From VXPQ01 sp965116435 (lineage in GTDB: Bacteria; Bacteroidota; Rhodothermia; Rhodothermales; VXPQ01), in the NCBI GenBank assembly GCA_965116435.1, contig OZ220686.1, positions 3,005,935 to 3,069,934 on the forward strand: a stretch of DNA of 64,000 bases, written 5' to 3'. Shown in pieces: positions 9,801 through 18,419 of this stretch. The notes under the pieces are model-generated. The model saw only the letters and a program-made list of their open reading frames with translations. It was not told where the DNA came from and did no database searches. The position numbers and the translations under genes are program-made. The number at the start of each line of letters is the position of its first letter. The stretch's first letter is position 1.

Positions 9801-12800
9801 GTGCATCCCAAGCCGCAGATCGCAGTGGATTGCCCGGATCATCCGTATTCGGTATACGAGGGCGCCGCGGACGTTGCGCTACATTGCACGGCGACGGGGG
9901 CGCCTTCGGGTTCGTCGTATACGTACGCCTGGACGGCGCGGAGCGCGGCGGCGGATGTGCGTCTTTTGAGCGATGCGGCGGCGCGGTCGCCGACGTTCGC
10001 CGTGCCGTCGGATGTGACGGCGACGGCGACGCACGAGTACCTGTTGACGGTGACGGCGGATAATGCGCTGGACGGGACGTTCGAGGTAGACGTGGAGGTG
10101 CTGGACGAGGCTACGCTGGCTCTTTTGTGCGAAAATCCCGATCCGGTCTACGAGGGCGCCGACCCTGTTGCGCTACGCTGCACGCCTTCTGCGCAACCGG
10201 GTCTGCCCTCCGGTTCTTCGTATGCGTACTCCTGGGTGTCGTTGGGCGATGCGGCGGATGCGAATATGCTTGTTGCGGGCGTCGCCGTGCGCACGGGCAG
10301 CGCGCCGCCGACCTTCAAGGTCCCGGTCGATGTGCCGCAGAACACGACGTACGCCTACCGCCTTACGCTCTCTGCGGACCATGCGCGCGATGCGACGGCG
10401 GATGTTGCGATTCAGGTGCGGGACAGGCCTGCGATCGCGGTCGATTGTACGGACCCTGCGCCGGTGTACGAGGGGTCGCCGGACGTTGCGCTGGAATGTG
10501 CGGCGACGGGGGCGCTTGGTGCTTCTGACGGCGTTGCGTATACGTATGCCTGGACGGCGCGCAACAACACGAGCGCTACGCTGGCCGTGGCTCTTTTGAG
10601 TGCGCCGGATGCGCTTACGCCGACGTTTCTCGTGCCGAAGGCGGTGGCTCGGGACGAGACGTACGAATACCTGTTGACGGTATCGGCGGATAACTCGGTG
10701 AGCGGTACTGCGGAGGTGACGGTGGAGGTATTGAACAAGCCGCAGCTCGCGGTGGATTGCACGAATCCCGATCCGGTGTACGAGGGGGCGGCGGACGTTA
10801 CGCTGTCCTGCACGGCGTCGGGGGCGCCGGCGGGCGCTGCGTATACGTACGCCTGGACGGCTCGGGGGGATACGCCGGATGTGGGTCGTTTGAGCGCGTC
10901 GGATGTGTTGTCGCCGACGTTTGACGTGCCGTTTTCGGTGGCGCAAACGACGCGGTACGAGTACTTGTTGACGGTGTCGGCGCCGAATGCGGAGTCCGGT
11001 AGCGAGACGGTCACGGTGACGGTGCTGAACGAGGGTTCGCTGGCGCTGGTGTGCACGGACCCGGACCCGGTGTACGAGGGGTCGGCGGATATTGCGCTGT
11101 CGTGCACGGCGTCGGGGGCGCCAGGGGACAGTCCAAGCTACGAGTATACCTGGACGTCTCGGGGCGCTGCGGAGGACGCGAACCTGCTTAGCCGGACGGA
11201 CATTTCTTCGCCGACGTTCGCTGTGCCGGAGGCGGTGGATGCGGATCGGGCGTACGCGTATGTGGTCCGGGTGACGGCGGCGAATGCGGATGCGGGGGTG
11301 GCGAGGGTCACGGTGACGGTGCTGAACCAGCCTGCTATCGCGGTGGTCTGTACGGACCCGGATCCGGTGTACGAGGGGTCCCCGGACATTGCGCTGTCGT
11401 GCAGGGCTTCAGGCGCTCTTGGTGTTTCGAGTGCTTCAGGCGCTTCGGGTGCTCTGAGGGACGATCCCGTATACGAGTATGCCTGGACGCCTCGGCGCTC
11501 GGCGGCGGATACGGATATGTTGAGCCGGACAGACATTTCTTCGCCAACGTTCTTTGTGCCGGCGGCGGTGGATGCGGATCGGGCGTACGCGTACGCGGTC
11601 CGGGTGACGGCGGCGAATGCGGAGTCCGGGACGGCGGAGGTGACGGTCCGGGTGCTGAACACGGGGATTGTTGCGCTGTCGTGCGCGAACCCGGCTCCGG
11701 TCTACGAGGGGTCGGGGGACCTTGCGCTGAGCTGCGCGGCGACGGGCGCGCCTGCGGGTTCGGAGTATGCATATAGCTGGGAGGCGTTTCAGAAAACGAG
11801 CGGTCCGCCGGACGCGGGTCTCTTGAGCGCGACGGACGTTGCTTCGCCAACGTTTCTGACGCCGGAGGACGTGCCGCAGACGACGCGGTACGCATACCGG
11901 GTTACGGCGCGAGCGGATCATGCGTCCCCGGCGACGGCGGACGTCACGGTGACGGTGCTTGATTCGGGGGTGCTGACGCTGTCGTGCGCGAATCCGGCTC
12001 CGGTCTACGAGGGGTCCCCGGATGTGGCGCTGAATTGTACGGCGTCGGGAGGACCTGGGGGGCCGGAGGGTTCTACGTACGAATATGCCTGGTCGCCTCT
12101 GGGCAATACGAGCGGTCCGCCGGGCGCGGGCCTTTTGAGCGCGTCGGACATTGCTTCCCCGACCTTCGCGGTGCCTGCCGAAGTGGATGCGGACGAGACG
12201 TACGCATACCTTGTGACGGTCTCCGCCGAGCATGCGGAGTCCGCGACGGCGGAGGTTACGGTAACGGTGCTGAACAAGCCCGCGCTGGCGCTTGCGTGCG
12301 TGCGTCCTGTGTCTGTCTATGAGGGGTCGCCGGACGTGGCGTTGAACTGCACGACGGCAGGCGGGCCGGATGGTTCGGCGTATGAATATGTCTGGTCGCC
12401 TCTGCGCAACACGAGTGGTACGCCGGATACGGGTCTTTTGAGTGCGACGGACATCGCTTCGCCGACGTTCGCGGTACCCGCCGAGGTGGATGCGGACGAG
12501 ACGTACGAATACCTTGTGACGGTCTCCGCCGAGCACGCGGAAGTCGCCACGGCGGAGGTCACGGTGACCGTCCTGAACAAGGGTGCGCTGGCGCTTGTCT
12601 GCGTGAATCCTGCGCCGGTCTATGAGGGGGCGCCGGACGTGGCGCTGAATTGTTCGGCGCCGGGAGGACCTGGGGCGCCAGATGGTTCCGCCTACGAATA
12701 TCTATGGACGGCGCTCTCCAACACGAGCGCTGCGCCGGATACGGACCTGTTGAGCCGGGCGGACATTGCTTCGCCGACCTTCGCCGTGCCCGCCGAAGTA

Positions 12801-14957
12801 GACGCGGACGAGCGGTACGAATACCTTGTGACGGTTTCCGCCGAAAACGCGGACCCGGCTACTGCGGAGGTCACGGTGACGGTGCTGAACAAGGGCGATT
12901 TGGCGCTGGTCTGCGTGGACCCCGACCCGGTTTACGAAGGGGACGAAGACATTACCCTGTTTTGCGCGGCGTCTGGCGGGCCGGACGGTTCCGTGTATGA
13001 ATATGTCTGGTCGGCGCTCCGCAACACGAGCGCTGCGCTGGATACGGAGCGGCTCGTGGCGGGCATAGACGGCCCGACGCCGACGTTCGACGTGCCTGAG
13101 GAAGTGAATGTGGACGAGACGTACGAATACCTTGTGACGGTCTCCGCCGAGCACGCGGAGGCCGCGACGGCGGAAGTCCTGGTGACGGTGCTTAACAGTA
13201 TCCCGCCTGTCGCATTTTCTACGATTCCGTCGGACCTGGGCGTCTGGATAAGCGCTTCGTCCTTGCGTTTCGGGGTGCAGTCTTCGGGCTCTCAGGTAAC
13301 GCTGGATGCGCTGACGGACCGCATCTCTACGAGCGTGGCGGGTCCGTACCACGTAGGCCGCATGACGCTGGCGCCGGAGGGCGACCTGGCGTTTGACGAG
13401 AACGCGGAGGTGGCCTTGTCTATCGAGATGGTTACTCCGGTGACGCTACGCCGCATGGCCGACGCGAGCTTGGGTGATGTGACTTTGGGTGATGCGACTT
13501 TGGGCGACGCGACCCTGGACGGCGTGACCTTGGCCGACGCGGCATTGGGCGATGCGACTTTGGACGGCGCGGCATTGGGCGACGCGACCTTGGGTGATGC
13601 GACCTTGGCTGATGCTACCCTGGACGGCGTGACCTTGGCCGACGCGGCATTGGGCGATGCGACTTTGGGCGACGCTACCCTGGGCGACGCGACCTTGGGT
13701 GATGCGACCTTGGCTGATGCTACCCTGGGCGATGTGACCTTGGGCGACGCTACCTTCGCCGACGCTATCTTGGCCGATGCGACCTTGGGCGATGCAACTT
13801 TGGGTGATGCGACTTTGGGCGATGCGGCGGATGAACCGGGCGCCCGCGGGCATGTCCTTACGTTGTCGCCGAGTTGGTCCGTGGTGGAATCGTGCGAGCA
13901 GCTGTCGTCGCAGTCGATCCCGGGGTTGTACACGGAGGTGCGGATGTCCGGCTCGGACTGTCGTTTGTTGCTGTTCGGGGGCGATCTGGACCTGACGGAC
14001 GCGCCTTCGGGTCGGTACGTCGGGACGATAGACGTGATTTTCCGCACGGTTTCGGGCGAGGAGACGCACCTCGTGCCGGTGTCCGTCGAGGTGATTCCTG
14101 CGCCGCGGGTGATTGCGATAGGTCCGGGCGGCGTGCGTTTCGATACGTCGCGGGAGCTGCCTCCGGGGTTGACGCCGGAGCAGACCGTGCGCATCTACCC
14201 GGACGTGGCGTACTTGACGGAGGAGGCCCCTTCGGGCGTGTTCGAGTTGTCGAATCCGTCGCTGATCCCGCTGGAAATCTCGGTGTCGTCTCGCTTCGGG
14301 TATGTGGAGGCGACGGAGGACGGCCGGGAGGCGGTGGTGGAGGACCCGTCAAGTTCTCGTTTGGGCGATTTGTCCGGGTTGGTGGAGATGTATCCGCATT
14401 CGCTGGTGCTGCAGCCGGGCGAGCAGCGGGTGGTTCGGTACGGCGTGCGGGAGGATTCGCTTGCGGGCCTCAAGGCGACGGGCGAGGCGGGCTATGCAGC
14501 GTTTTTCGAGATTTCGTCGGCTCCGCGCCAGTATATCCGTTCGGACTGGTTGCCTGAGGCATCGACGGGCGAAAATATGGCCCGCGTCACGCTGCGTGTG
14601 CCGGGGGCGTACGCGCCGGAGGCGGCTTCGCCGTCGCTGCGGGCGGAATTGTTGTCCGTCTCGGCAGGCGCCTCACCGTCGGCGACGTTTCTTTTGGAGA
14701 CGGAGGGCGCACCGTTCCTCGGCGAGGTGGCGGCGTACGACGAGGATGGCCGGGAGCTCGGTCGTAGCCGTACGCTGGTGTACACGCGCAGCCGGGTGCG
14801 TCTGCCGCTGGCGTGGCTACCGGAGGGCGAGGCGATCTTTTTGCGCTTCGCGCCGTTTAGGGCGCCTTCAAGTTCGCCGTCCAGTTCACTGTCGGGATCA
14901 GGGCATACGTCCGAGCCGGTGCGGGTTCCGTGGCATGCGCCGCGCGGCAAACTTTAA
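6885..14957 (+). CDS. giant exported repeat protein (19 cysteine-paired repeats plus a pentapeptide block)
   Basis: Predicted 2,690-residue secreted or surface protein of unknown specific function, likely adhesive or structural. The start at ATG 6885 is chosen because it follows an AGGGAGG ribosome site and begins a signal peptide (MQKHSSYRVWVVGALGVAGL, cleavage near ASAWG-Q). Residues about 110-2100 hold 19 repeats of roughly 100 residues with the pattern C..P.PVYEGS.DVAL.C, then YxYxW, SPTFxVP, TYEYLVTVSA and VTVTVLN. Each has two Cys about 17 apart, and the fold looks Ig-like. Residues 2194-2313 are 24 pentapeptides of ATLGD type. The tail (2320-2690) looks like beta domains with a YPHSLVLQPGEQ segment reminiscent of pilus-chaperone folds. 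It has no sorting tail of the T9SS type seen elsewhere in the window. Late repeats are nearly identical, suggesting recent duplication. Confidence 0.85.
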   Translation: MQKHSSYRVWVVGALGVAGLLGVASAWGQVIPDEGYPSKPVFPEESSAPPALYEECGPFLLAHPVTADAFAEECAGNAVGDRDNGLDGAGNGVAGAGSSSAALDPALHTPPRLECPSAVFLEEMETGAIDCHVYDAAGEGNLDYFWEPVGGATRDYLENPRLLPEDAPNPVVVAPSFPVYDTLESFLAEEGAQRYRYRLTATSRATGLSSHAEVEVFVRSSQPSVYCPLELEVEEGATVVLACEGADPLSFRMDASDAAGASPALWAWEGLWGSSTAPLAATDTPQPLFTAPSGSAGRTYHYVASLTTSSSGVPRTARRRVSVTVKAGEAATLGPEATLGADVSLSVNNPPAVITCTDIDHIVQGHISELTIECSAENEPAHTGYLWLAISPRDALDRLVSGEYTLRRTFAIDHNALPSNGSIEYKYRVILSVGGRVYAREDVTVTLRKSERRMTCDTKYYEVWTTNSDFSFDCWSDSSSENIRWDVGYGPGARERAYHPDNGQQAPASLVRPKFDLKFDVPETLPGGAEIGYYTYFVCMYYHGDGGYYYVDSASITVKVTKVYALECVDPIEVYEGEGVVRLNCAVDWGARSPDSYVWEARGATKNTDLLIADTDSPQPLFLVPDEVYQDETYEYRLITSVDDDGIADIVDDVTVKVLNKPPDITIDCPGDPYTYTGGDFEKQLGDCRFSTNDNFPPGPKEYTFVWTNMTSSGKSLLNGVCTTTGDTPQCQRPVFNVPNVSSDETYKYQVTYTATQADVSASASKIITVHVKPRPALSLSCEDMEVYEGSGDIPLNCRGIGTPVFAEYRYTWSPDDGLLEKADPEVIFRTVYPPTFLTPDDVAVDTDYDYEITLKSQHYVRPPWSVTSPITVTVLNKPQIVVDCTSATYSAYEGSSVVLDCTATGAHDPSTYRYAWTARSAAADLGRLNDQNALSPMFTALPSVTAEETHEYLLTVSAANALDGTFEVDVTVHPKPQIAVDCPDHPYSVYEGAADVALHCTATGAPSGSSYTYAWTARSAAADVRLLSDAAARSPTFAVPSDVTATATHEYLLTVTADNALDGTFEVDVEVLDEATLALLCENPDPVYEGADPVALRCTPSAQPGLPSGSSYAYSWVSLGDAADANMLVAGVAVRTGSAPPTFKVPVDVPQNTTYAYRLTLSADHARDATADVAIQVRDRPAIAVDCTDPAPVYEGSPDVALECAATGALGASDGVAYTYAWTARNNTSATLAVALLSAPDALTPTFLVPKAVARDETYEYLLTVSADNSVSGTAEVTVEVLNKPQLAVDCTNPDPVYEGAADVTLSCTASGAPAGAAYTYAWTARGDTPDVGRLSASDVLSPTFDVPFSVAQTTRYEYLLTVSAPNAESGSETVTVTVLNEGSLALVCTDPDPVYEGSADIALSCTASGAPGDSPSYEYTWTSRGAAEDANLLSRTDISSPTFAVPEAVDADRAYAYVVRVTAANADAGVARVTVTVLNQPAIAVVCTDPDPVYEGSPDIALSCRASGALGVSSASGASGALRDDPVYEYAWTPRRSAADTDMLSRTDISSPTFFVPAAVDADRAYAYAVRVTAANAESGTAEVTVRVLNTGIVALSCANPAPVYEGSGDLALSCAATGAPAGSEYAYSWEAFQKTSGPPDAGLLSATDVASPTFLTPEDVPQTTRYAYRVTARADHASPATADVTVTVLDSGVLTLSCANPAPVYEGSPDVALNCTASGGPGGPEGSTYEYAWSPLGNTSGPPGAGLLSASDIASPTFAVPAEVDADETYAYLVTVSAEHAESATAEVTVTVLNKPALALACVRPVSVYEGSPDVALNCTTAGGPDGSAYEYVWSPLRNTSGTPDTGLLSATDIASPTFAVPAEVDADETYEYLVTVSAEHAEVATAEVTVTVLNKGALALVCVNPAPVYEGAPDVALNCSAPGGPGAPDGSAYEYLWTALSNTSAAPDTDLLSRADIASPTFAVPAEVDADERYEYLVTVSAENADPATAEVTVTVLNKGDLALVCVDPDPVYEGDEDITLFCAASGGPDGSVYEYVWSALRNTSAALDTERLVAGIDGPTPTFDVPEEVNVDETYEYLVTVSAEHAEAATAEVLVTVLNSIPPVAFSTIPSDLGVWISASSLRFGVQSSGSQVTLDALTDRISTSVAGPYHVGRMTLAPEGDLAFDENAEVALSIEMVTPVTLRRMADASLGDVTLGDATLGDATLDGVTLADAALGDATLDGAALGDATLGDATLADATLDGVTLADAALGDATLGDATLGDATLGDATLADATLGDVTLGDATFADAILADATLGDATLGDATLGDAADEPGARGHVLTLSPSWSVVESCEQLSSQSIPGLYTEVRMSGSDCRLLLFGGDLDLTDAPSGRYVGTIDVIFRTVSGEETHLVPVSVEVIPAPRVIAIGPGGVRFDTSRELPPGLTPEQTVRIYPDVAYLTEEAPSGVFELSNPSLIPLEISVSSRFGYVEATEDGREAVVEDPSSSRLGDLSGLVEMYPHSLVLQPGEQRVVRYGVREDSLAGLKATGEAGYAAFFEISSAPRQYIRSDWLPEASTGENMARVTLRVPGAYAPEAASPSLRAELLSVSAGASPSATFLLETEGAPFLGEVAAYDEDGRELGRSRTLVYTRSRVRLPLAWLPEGEAIFLRFAPFRAPSSSPSSSLSGSGHTSEPVRVPWHAPRGKL
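13464..13823 (+). repeat. 15-bp tandem repeat, 24 units, coding pentapeptides
   Basis: Degenerate GCGACCTTGGGCGAT-type units repeat in frame 24 times (360 bp). They encode ATLGD/VTLAD/AALGD pentapeptides that fit the A(D/N)LXX pattern of pentapeptide-repeat beta-helices. The block separates the Ig-like repeats from the C-terminal part of the giant protein. Confidence 0.9.
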
Positions 14958-15283
14958 TTATTTAACCCCGAATTTTCGCCGCCTTACTTTTTAAGGTTGG
15001 GCGGAAGGTGCATATTCTCAAGACGCTTAAGACAGAACACGAGAAAACAGAACCCGAGACAGACACGGCGACGGTAAAATGCCAAGGCATTAGCCGACAA
15101 GCCTTAAGGTGCTCCGAATACATCCACTTCAATCAGCGCTTCACGCAGGCGATTCCAGCCCAGCGCACGCCTGTTGACCGCGGATTTCCTCACGAGGACC
15201 TGAATTTCGCCATCTTTTCCGCGGAAGGGGGAACAGGGCGTCTTGCGTTACGTTTGCATACGCCGTTCCGTTTGGGCGGTCCT
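14958..15283. other. intergenic region before tRNA-Gly
   Basis: About 325 bp without a credible gene. It begins with an AT-rich stretch containing CCTTA...TAAGG (about 14982-14996), a possible weak terminator for the giant gene. It also contains a half copy of the palindromic repeat (15121-15142, minus). No other signal was seen. Confidence 0.5.
15121..15142 (-). repeat. half copy of the interspersed palindromic repeat
   Basis: On the minus strand it reads GAAGCGCTGATTGAAGTGG followed by ATG, matching the second half of the composite copy at 24723-24745. The matching outer arm is absent. Confidence 0.6.
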
Positions 15284-15359
15284 GCGGAAGTAGCTCAGTT
15301 GGTAGAGCATTTGCTTGCCATGCAAAAGGTCGCGGGTTCGAATCCCGTCTTCCGCTCCA
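15284..15359 (+). tRNA. tRNA-Gly (GCC)
   Basis: A 76-nt cloverleaf: acceptor GCGGAAG/CTTCCGC, D stem GCTC/GAGC, anticodon stem TTTGC/GCAAA with loop TTGCCAT giving anticodon GCC, and T arm GCGGG-TTCGAAT-CCCGT. The 3' CCA is encoded. It reads the glycine codons GGC/GGU. Confidence 0.96.
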
Positions 15360-15406
15360 TATCTCTATAGTTCCGTATCGATCGTCTCTATACGCCTCTA
15401 TACGAA

Positions 15407-15883
15407 ATGGGTGTATCGCCTCCTTCTTCGTCGCCGCCCCCTGTCCCTGCCCCCATCTGGTTCGGAACGCCCGACCTTGAGGCGCTCGCCGATATGACCG
15501 CGGGCACCCTCGCTTCGCACCTCGGCATCCGGTTTACGGAGATCGGCCCCGATTTTCTGCGTGGGGTCATGCCGGTGGACGAGCGCACCATGCAGCCGCG
15601 AGGCATCATGCACGGAGGCGCATCCGCCGCGTTTGCCGAAACATTGGGGAGCGTGGCGGCCTGGTTGTGCGTGGACCGGTCCCGGAAACGTTGCCTGGGC
15701 CTGGATATTTCCGTAAATCACATCCGGCGGGCGCCTGCTCCCGGAGAAGTCACGGGAACGGCTCGTCCCTTGCACATAGGGCGCAGCACCCACGTCTGGG
15801 AGATTCGCATCGAAAACGCCGCAGGGGCGCTTGTGGGCGTAAGCCGCCTGACCATCATCGTGCTCGAGGCGCCGGGGACGTGA
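15407..15883 (+). CDS. hotdog-fold acyl-CoA thioesterase (MenI/YdiI-like)
   Basis: A 158-residue single hotdog domain of the PaaI/YdiI family. Visible are GTLASHLGIRFTEIGPDFLRG in the first half and RGIMHGGASAAFAETLGS, which contains the catalytic acid and the CoA-site glycines. Family members hydrolyse aromatic acyl-CoAs, and the closest resemblance is to 1,4-dihydroxy-2-naphthoyl-CoA thioesterase of menaquinone synthesis. No menaquinone genes lie nearby, so the substrate is inferred. Its stop codon lies inside a long interspersed repeat (15879-16026). Confidence 0.85.
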   Translation: MGVSPPSSSPPPVPAPIWFGTPDLEALADMTAGTLASHLGIRFTEIGPDFLRGVMPVDERTMQPRGIMHGGASAAFAETLGSVAAWLCVDRSRKRCLGLDISVNHIRRAPAPGEVTGTARPLHIGRSTHVWEIRIENAAGALVGVSRLTIIVLEAPGT

Positions 15884-16026
15884 AGCGCCCTTCGGGAGGC
15901 CGACAGGAGCACGCTGGCTGCGTCATTCCTCATTACGCGGGGCCGCCACACTACCTGCTTCGTCATTCCTTGTCAGCGCACCCCTCGCTGCCTCTGATCT
16001 TCGCGGACTTAATCAGTGCATCCTTT
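15879..16026 (-). repeat. long interspersed repeat, copy 1 (about 150 bp)
   Basis: Read on the minus strand it closely matches 52253-52398: AGGATGC-CTGATTAAGTCC, GCGAAGATCAGAGGCAGCG, AAGGAATGACGAAGCAG, TAATGAGGAATGACG and CTCCCGAAGGGC in the same order. One end is the palindromic repeat core; the other covers the stop codon of the thioesterase gene. Confidence 0.85.
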
Positions 16027-16176
16027 AATGAGGAAGTCCAGGAGAGTACGGCGAAAACGCATACCGAGATGGGTTCTGGCGTTCAACGCCTTGAACGAAT
16101 TCTCGAAGAATAGTCTGACAAATCAGCAAAAGAAGCCCCTTGCACAAAAGCCTTTCCCCGCCAAGCATATGGCCTC

Positions 16177-17367
16177 CTATCGTACGCGGAGTGCAACGTC
16201 TCCATGGGACGCGCGGGCATGCAGTTCGGGACCGCCTCCATGTATCCGGCCCTGCACTTCCTTGTTCTTGCGCATGCCCTCGAACCCGGTCTGGAACGCG
16301 TCCGCCATCGAAACGTCGGACGCACGGAGATCCACGTCCAGCGTGGCTTGCGCTGGCGCATACAGGTCGATATCGCCATGCGCGGCGTTGAACTTGCCGC
16401 CCACTGCTTCGACAAAATACAGGCTGATGTCTCCATGATGGACATGCATGCGCGGATACCCGTTCATGGACTGCACATGGATGTCTCCGTGCGATATATC
16501 CACATCGATTTCTCCGGCGTCCAGGCGGTCGAGGTCGATATCTCCATGTGACGTACGGATACGGACGGTTTCCGCCGCCACCCGATTCAGCTCGATATCG
16601 CCGTGCGCGGTATCCACATGCATTGTCCGCGCATCCATGCTATGCACAGACAGGTCGCCATGCCGCACGTTCAGGCGAACGCGTTCGCTGCCCACCTGGC
16701 CGGTTTGCACATCGCCGTGCGCGATGTCCATGGATAGCGAGGGCCCGCTCAGCGATTCGGCGTCGATGTCTCCGTGCGCCAGGTCCATATTCAGGACGCC
16801 TTTCAGGGCATGAATATCCACGTCGCCATGCGCTACGTCTATGTCGGCGTCGAATAGCTCGGGCACGGAAATATACACATGGACGCTGCCCCGCAGGCGC
16901 CATCCGTTCCTGGTCCAGCGCCAGTTGCCTTCGGGGTCCGTGCGGACGAAGACCGCGCCGTCCGTTTGCCCCACCTCAAAGTTCAGGTATTCGAAAAAAT
17001 TGCGCAGGCGGTCGGTGATTTCCTGTCCTTCCAGCACGACGCGAATGCGCGCTTCGTTTCCGGCGCCTTTTTCGATATGGACGTCGCTGTGCGCCACGTC
17101 CACACGCAATGCTTCGCCGGGCTGCACGGAAAAGGTTTCGTCGATCATGTCCTCTTCGGCCTGGCCTCGGACACGGTCCGGCGTGGAGGCCTCGGCATGG
17201 AGCGCGAGGCGGACCTGCTGGCTGGGCGTAGCGTGCCCAACGTCCGCAGCGTGCGCAACGTGCGCAACGTGCGTAGCGGGTTCTGCGCGATGGAAAAACA
17301 GGGCGGCGACGGCAAGCGTCAGCAATGCAGCGGCGCCAAGGACGGAGATGCGGACTGTGGAGCGCAT
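16177..17367 (-). CDS. exported beta-helix protein with HGD repeats (DUF4097-like)
   Basis: A 396-residue protein. The start at 17367 is chosen because it gives a signal/anchor segment (RISVLGAAALLTLAVAALFF). After a low-complexity AHVAHAADVGHA stretch and a short beta region, residues from about 160 onward hold about ten rungs of roughly 20 residues with D.AHGDI(D/H): AHGDVDIH, AHGDIDAE, AHGDVQTG, RHGDLSVH, AHGDIELN, SHGDIDLD, SHGDIHVQ, HHGDISLY and AHGDIDLY. In related DUF4097 proteins the position is usually SGDI or GDI; a histidine in nearly every rung is unusual. Known relatives are putative adhesins often linked to envelope stress. The actual role is unknown. Confidence 0.7.
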   Translation of the reverse strand: MRSTVRISVLGAAALLTLAVAALFFHRAEPATHVAHVAHAADVGHATPSQQVRLALHAEASTPDRVRGQAEEDMIDETFSVQPGEALRVDVAHSDVHIEKGAGNEARIRVVLEGQEITDRLRNFFEYLNFEVGQTDGAVFVRTDPEGNWRWTRNGWRLRGSVHVYISVPELFDADIDVAHGDVDIHALKGVLNMDLAHGDIDAESLSGPSLSMDIAHGDVQTGQVGSERVRLNVRHGDLSVHSMDARTMHVDTAHGDIELNRVAAETVRIRTSHGDIDLDRLDAGEIDVDISHGDIHVQSMNGYPRMHVHHGDISLYFVEAVGGKFNAAHGDIDLYAPAQATLDVDLRASDVSMADAFQTGFEGMRKNKEVQGRIHGGGPELHARASHGDVALRVR

Positions 17368-17635
17368 GGGAATGAGGGGTTGTTTTGCGAAAATCGGCGG
17401 GGGCGCTGTATCATCGTTAAGCGGCTGGACAAGCGTTCGAGCGTCTTGCGTGCGTTCCGGGCGCGGCGCGGCGCGATAACGACGCCGGGTTGCATCCTTT
17501 GCGTCGTGTGTCGTATGTTTGCCGCCGCCGGGTTGTTTATGCGGCGCGTGTCCGGGTTTGGCCCGGTTTTCGATGAAAAAATTTCTGCGCGTATATCCCG
17601 GGTACGGACAATACGGTTGCAAGGTTACGCTCCCC

Positions 17636-18298
17636 ATGCGCATTTTAACGAAAAATTTTTATGATCGGCCCACACTGGACGTGGCGCGCGATCTGGTAGG
17701 CAAACATCTTGTGCGCATTCTGGACGACGGGACCGAGCTGGTGGGCCGCATTGTGGAAACGGAGGCCTATACGCAGGACGATCCCGCGTTCCATGGGTGG
17801 GGCCTTCTGGATCGCCGAACCGGGTTGCTCAAACCGGAAGGCCGCGGGCGCGACCTGTTCGGCAAGCCAGGGACCGCGTACGTATACCTGACCTATGGCG
17901 TCCATTGGCTGATGAATGTGGTGACGGATCGGGAGGGCGCAGGCGGGGGCGTGCTTTTGCGCGCCGTGGAGCCGCTGGAGGGCCTCGCGTCTATGTATGC
18001 CCGCCGGGCGGGGGCGCGACGGGATATTGATCTGGCGAACGGGCCCGGCAAACTGGCCCAGGCCTTTGCGATCACGGGCGCTTTGCACAATACGCCTTGC
18101 ACGAAGCCGCCCCTGTATGTGCGGGATTCCGACGAGGATCCCCCGCTTGCCGTCGAGACCTCGTGCCGCATCGGGATTACCCGCGGCGTCGAATTGCCGT
18201 GGCGGTTTTATGCGGCGGACCATCCGTGCGTCTCGCCGGGCGTGCCCAGCGACATTGCGCAAGCCCGGAAGCGCATGCGCCGATCGCGGACAAGGTAG
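17636..18298 (+). CDS. 3-methyladenine DNA glycosylase (AAG/MPG family)
   Basis: Base-excision repair enzyme that removes alkylated purines. The start at ATG 17636 (MRILTKNFYDRPT) gives 220 residues, typical of bacterial AAG proteins; in-frame upstream codons would add an unlikely Cys-rich leader. Visible are VARDLVGKHLVR, the catalytic region IVETEAYTQDDPAFHGW (Glu of ETEAY), PGTAYVYLTYGVHW and NGPGKLAQAFAI. It is divergent from the HGD-repeat gene, with 268 bp between the two starts. Confidence 0.93.
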   Translation: MRILTKNFYDRPTLDVARDLVGKHLVRILDDGTELVGRIVETEAYTQDDPAFHGWGLLDRRTGLLKPEGRGRDLFGKPGTAYVYLTYGVHWLMNVVTDREGAGGGVLLRAVEPLEGLASMYARRAGARRDIDLANGPGKLAQAFAITGALHNTPCTKPPLYVRDSDEDPPLAVETSCRIGITRGVELPWRFYAADHPCVSPGVPSDIAQARKRMRRSRTR

Positions 18299-18419
18299 CC
18301 GGGCTATGGCGGACGTATCCGCGGGATGGGCACATTGCGCCGGTCTCTTCGTTCACTTGCGGTTCGCAAGCCGTTTATGCCCTGGCGCGTAGCGCCGGCT
18401 CCGTATCCGTTCTGTATAT

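Noticed and set aside
13464..13823. Possible CRISPR-like array or noncoding satellite
   Set aside because: The period is 15 bp with no unique spacers, and the units keep one frame encoding pentapeptides.
8670..14194. Several long minus-strand open frames (8670-9842, 10173-10946, 11436-12536, 13292-14194)
   Set aside because: Mirror images of the repeats in the giant gene, caused by GC-rich periodic codons. No signal or family signature, whereas the plus frame has a signal peptide and conserved repeats.
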